Origin: Planctomycetia bacterium
GTDB lineage: Bacteria > Planctomycetota > Planctomycetia > Pirellulales > UBA1268
Length of the DNA stretch: 6,840 nt
Assembly: GCA_009919445.1 (NCBI GenBank)
Contig: RGBY01000140.1
Coordinates: 1 to 6,840, forward strand
Reading direction: 5' to 3'
Position 1 is the stretch's first letter; each line of letters opens with the position of its first letter. The translations under genes were made by a program, and so were the position numbers. Under the pieces are notes generated by a model that saw nothing but the letters and a program-made list of their open reading frames with translations, was not told the origin of the DNA and did not search any database. This document shows positions 6,768 to 6,840 of the stretch, in pieces.

Positions 6768-6840
6768 CAGCGTCGAGTCGTTGAACATGAACGCGGCTTT
6801 CGGCGACTGGCGGTAAGCCGGGTCAACTGAATGCAGCAGG
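6768..6840 (-). CDS. HK97-fold phage major capsid protein fragment (runs off right edge)
   Basis: The minus strand from 6839 to 6768 translates to LLHSVDPAYR followed by QSPKAAFMFNDSTL. As I recall the family, HK97-type major capsid proteins carry a stretch of the form 'HSVDPAYR....FMF.D.TL..LrklKD..GrpLW'. The match covers about 24 residues and stops at TL: the expected LRKLKD does not follow in any minus frame. Further along the same frame, NDQPLLWRSP (around 6630-6660) faintly recalls the 'G.pLW.P' part, about 25 residues too far away. No start is visible because the gene would begin beyond the window. On the left the frame runs on without homology into the antisense of fhcD, so the capsid gene would be truncated. 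This is motif recognition from memory, with only a short match. Confidence 0.4.

Noticed and set aside
6336..6788. A 150-residue minus-strand gene starting at 6788
   Set aside because: Most of its length is the antisense of fhcD. Only the part upstream of and just after its apparent start resembles a protein (capsid-like), so ATG 6788 is an internal Met and not a start.

Overview
The window looks like a planctomycete chromosome (Pirellulales-like), though this is inferred from gene content. It has moderately high GC and weak or absent Shine-Dalgarno signals except at one gene. It carries a large exported protein of a style typical of Planctomycetes and a bacterial tetrahydromethanopterin (H4MPT) C1-pathway gene, a pathway found in planctomycetes and methylotrophs. 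No RNA genes, CRISPR arrays or complete mobile elements were seen.

Layout, left to right. (1) Positions 1-954, minus strand: the N-terminal 318 residues of a PilT-type pilus retraction ATPase, cut by the left window edge. It has an unusual extra N-terminal domain that looks like a degenerate copy of its own first domain. (2) Positions 955-1412: a divergent intergenic region with a candidate pilT promoter and a structured leader before the next gene. (3) Positions 1413-3862, plus strand: a GT-B glycosyltransferase (family 4-like) broken into two overlapping frames near 1793-1859. Its second half runs without a stop into a full-length SAM-dependent methyltransferase with a C-terminal THUMP-like domain. 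(4) Positions 3863-3951: a short convergent spacer. (5) Positions 3952-6222, minus strand: a 756-residue exported protein of unknown function with a signal peptide and an apparent internal repeat. (6) Positions 6223-6407: a divergent spacer holding a perfect inverted repeat. (7) Positions 6408-6632, plus strand: the first 75 residues of formylmethanofuran:H4MPT formyltransferase, ending abruptly. (8) Positions 6633-6840: sequence foreign to that gene, whose right edge (6768-6839, minus strand) resembles a conserved stretch of HK97-fold phage major capsid proteins.

The genes do not form one pathway: orientations alternate (-, +, -, +) and the functions differ (pilus retraction, sugar transfer/methylation, unknown export, C1 metabolism). 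The most interesting points are the glycosyltransferase/THUMP-like methyltransferase fusion, the duplicated PilT N-domain, and two disrupted genes. The glycosyltransferase break and the fhcD/capsid junction could be real gene decay and phage insertion, or assembly faults.
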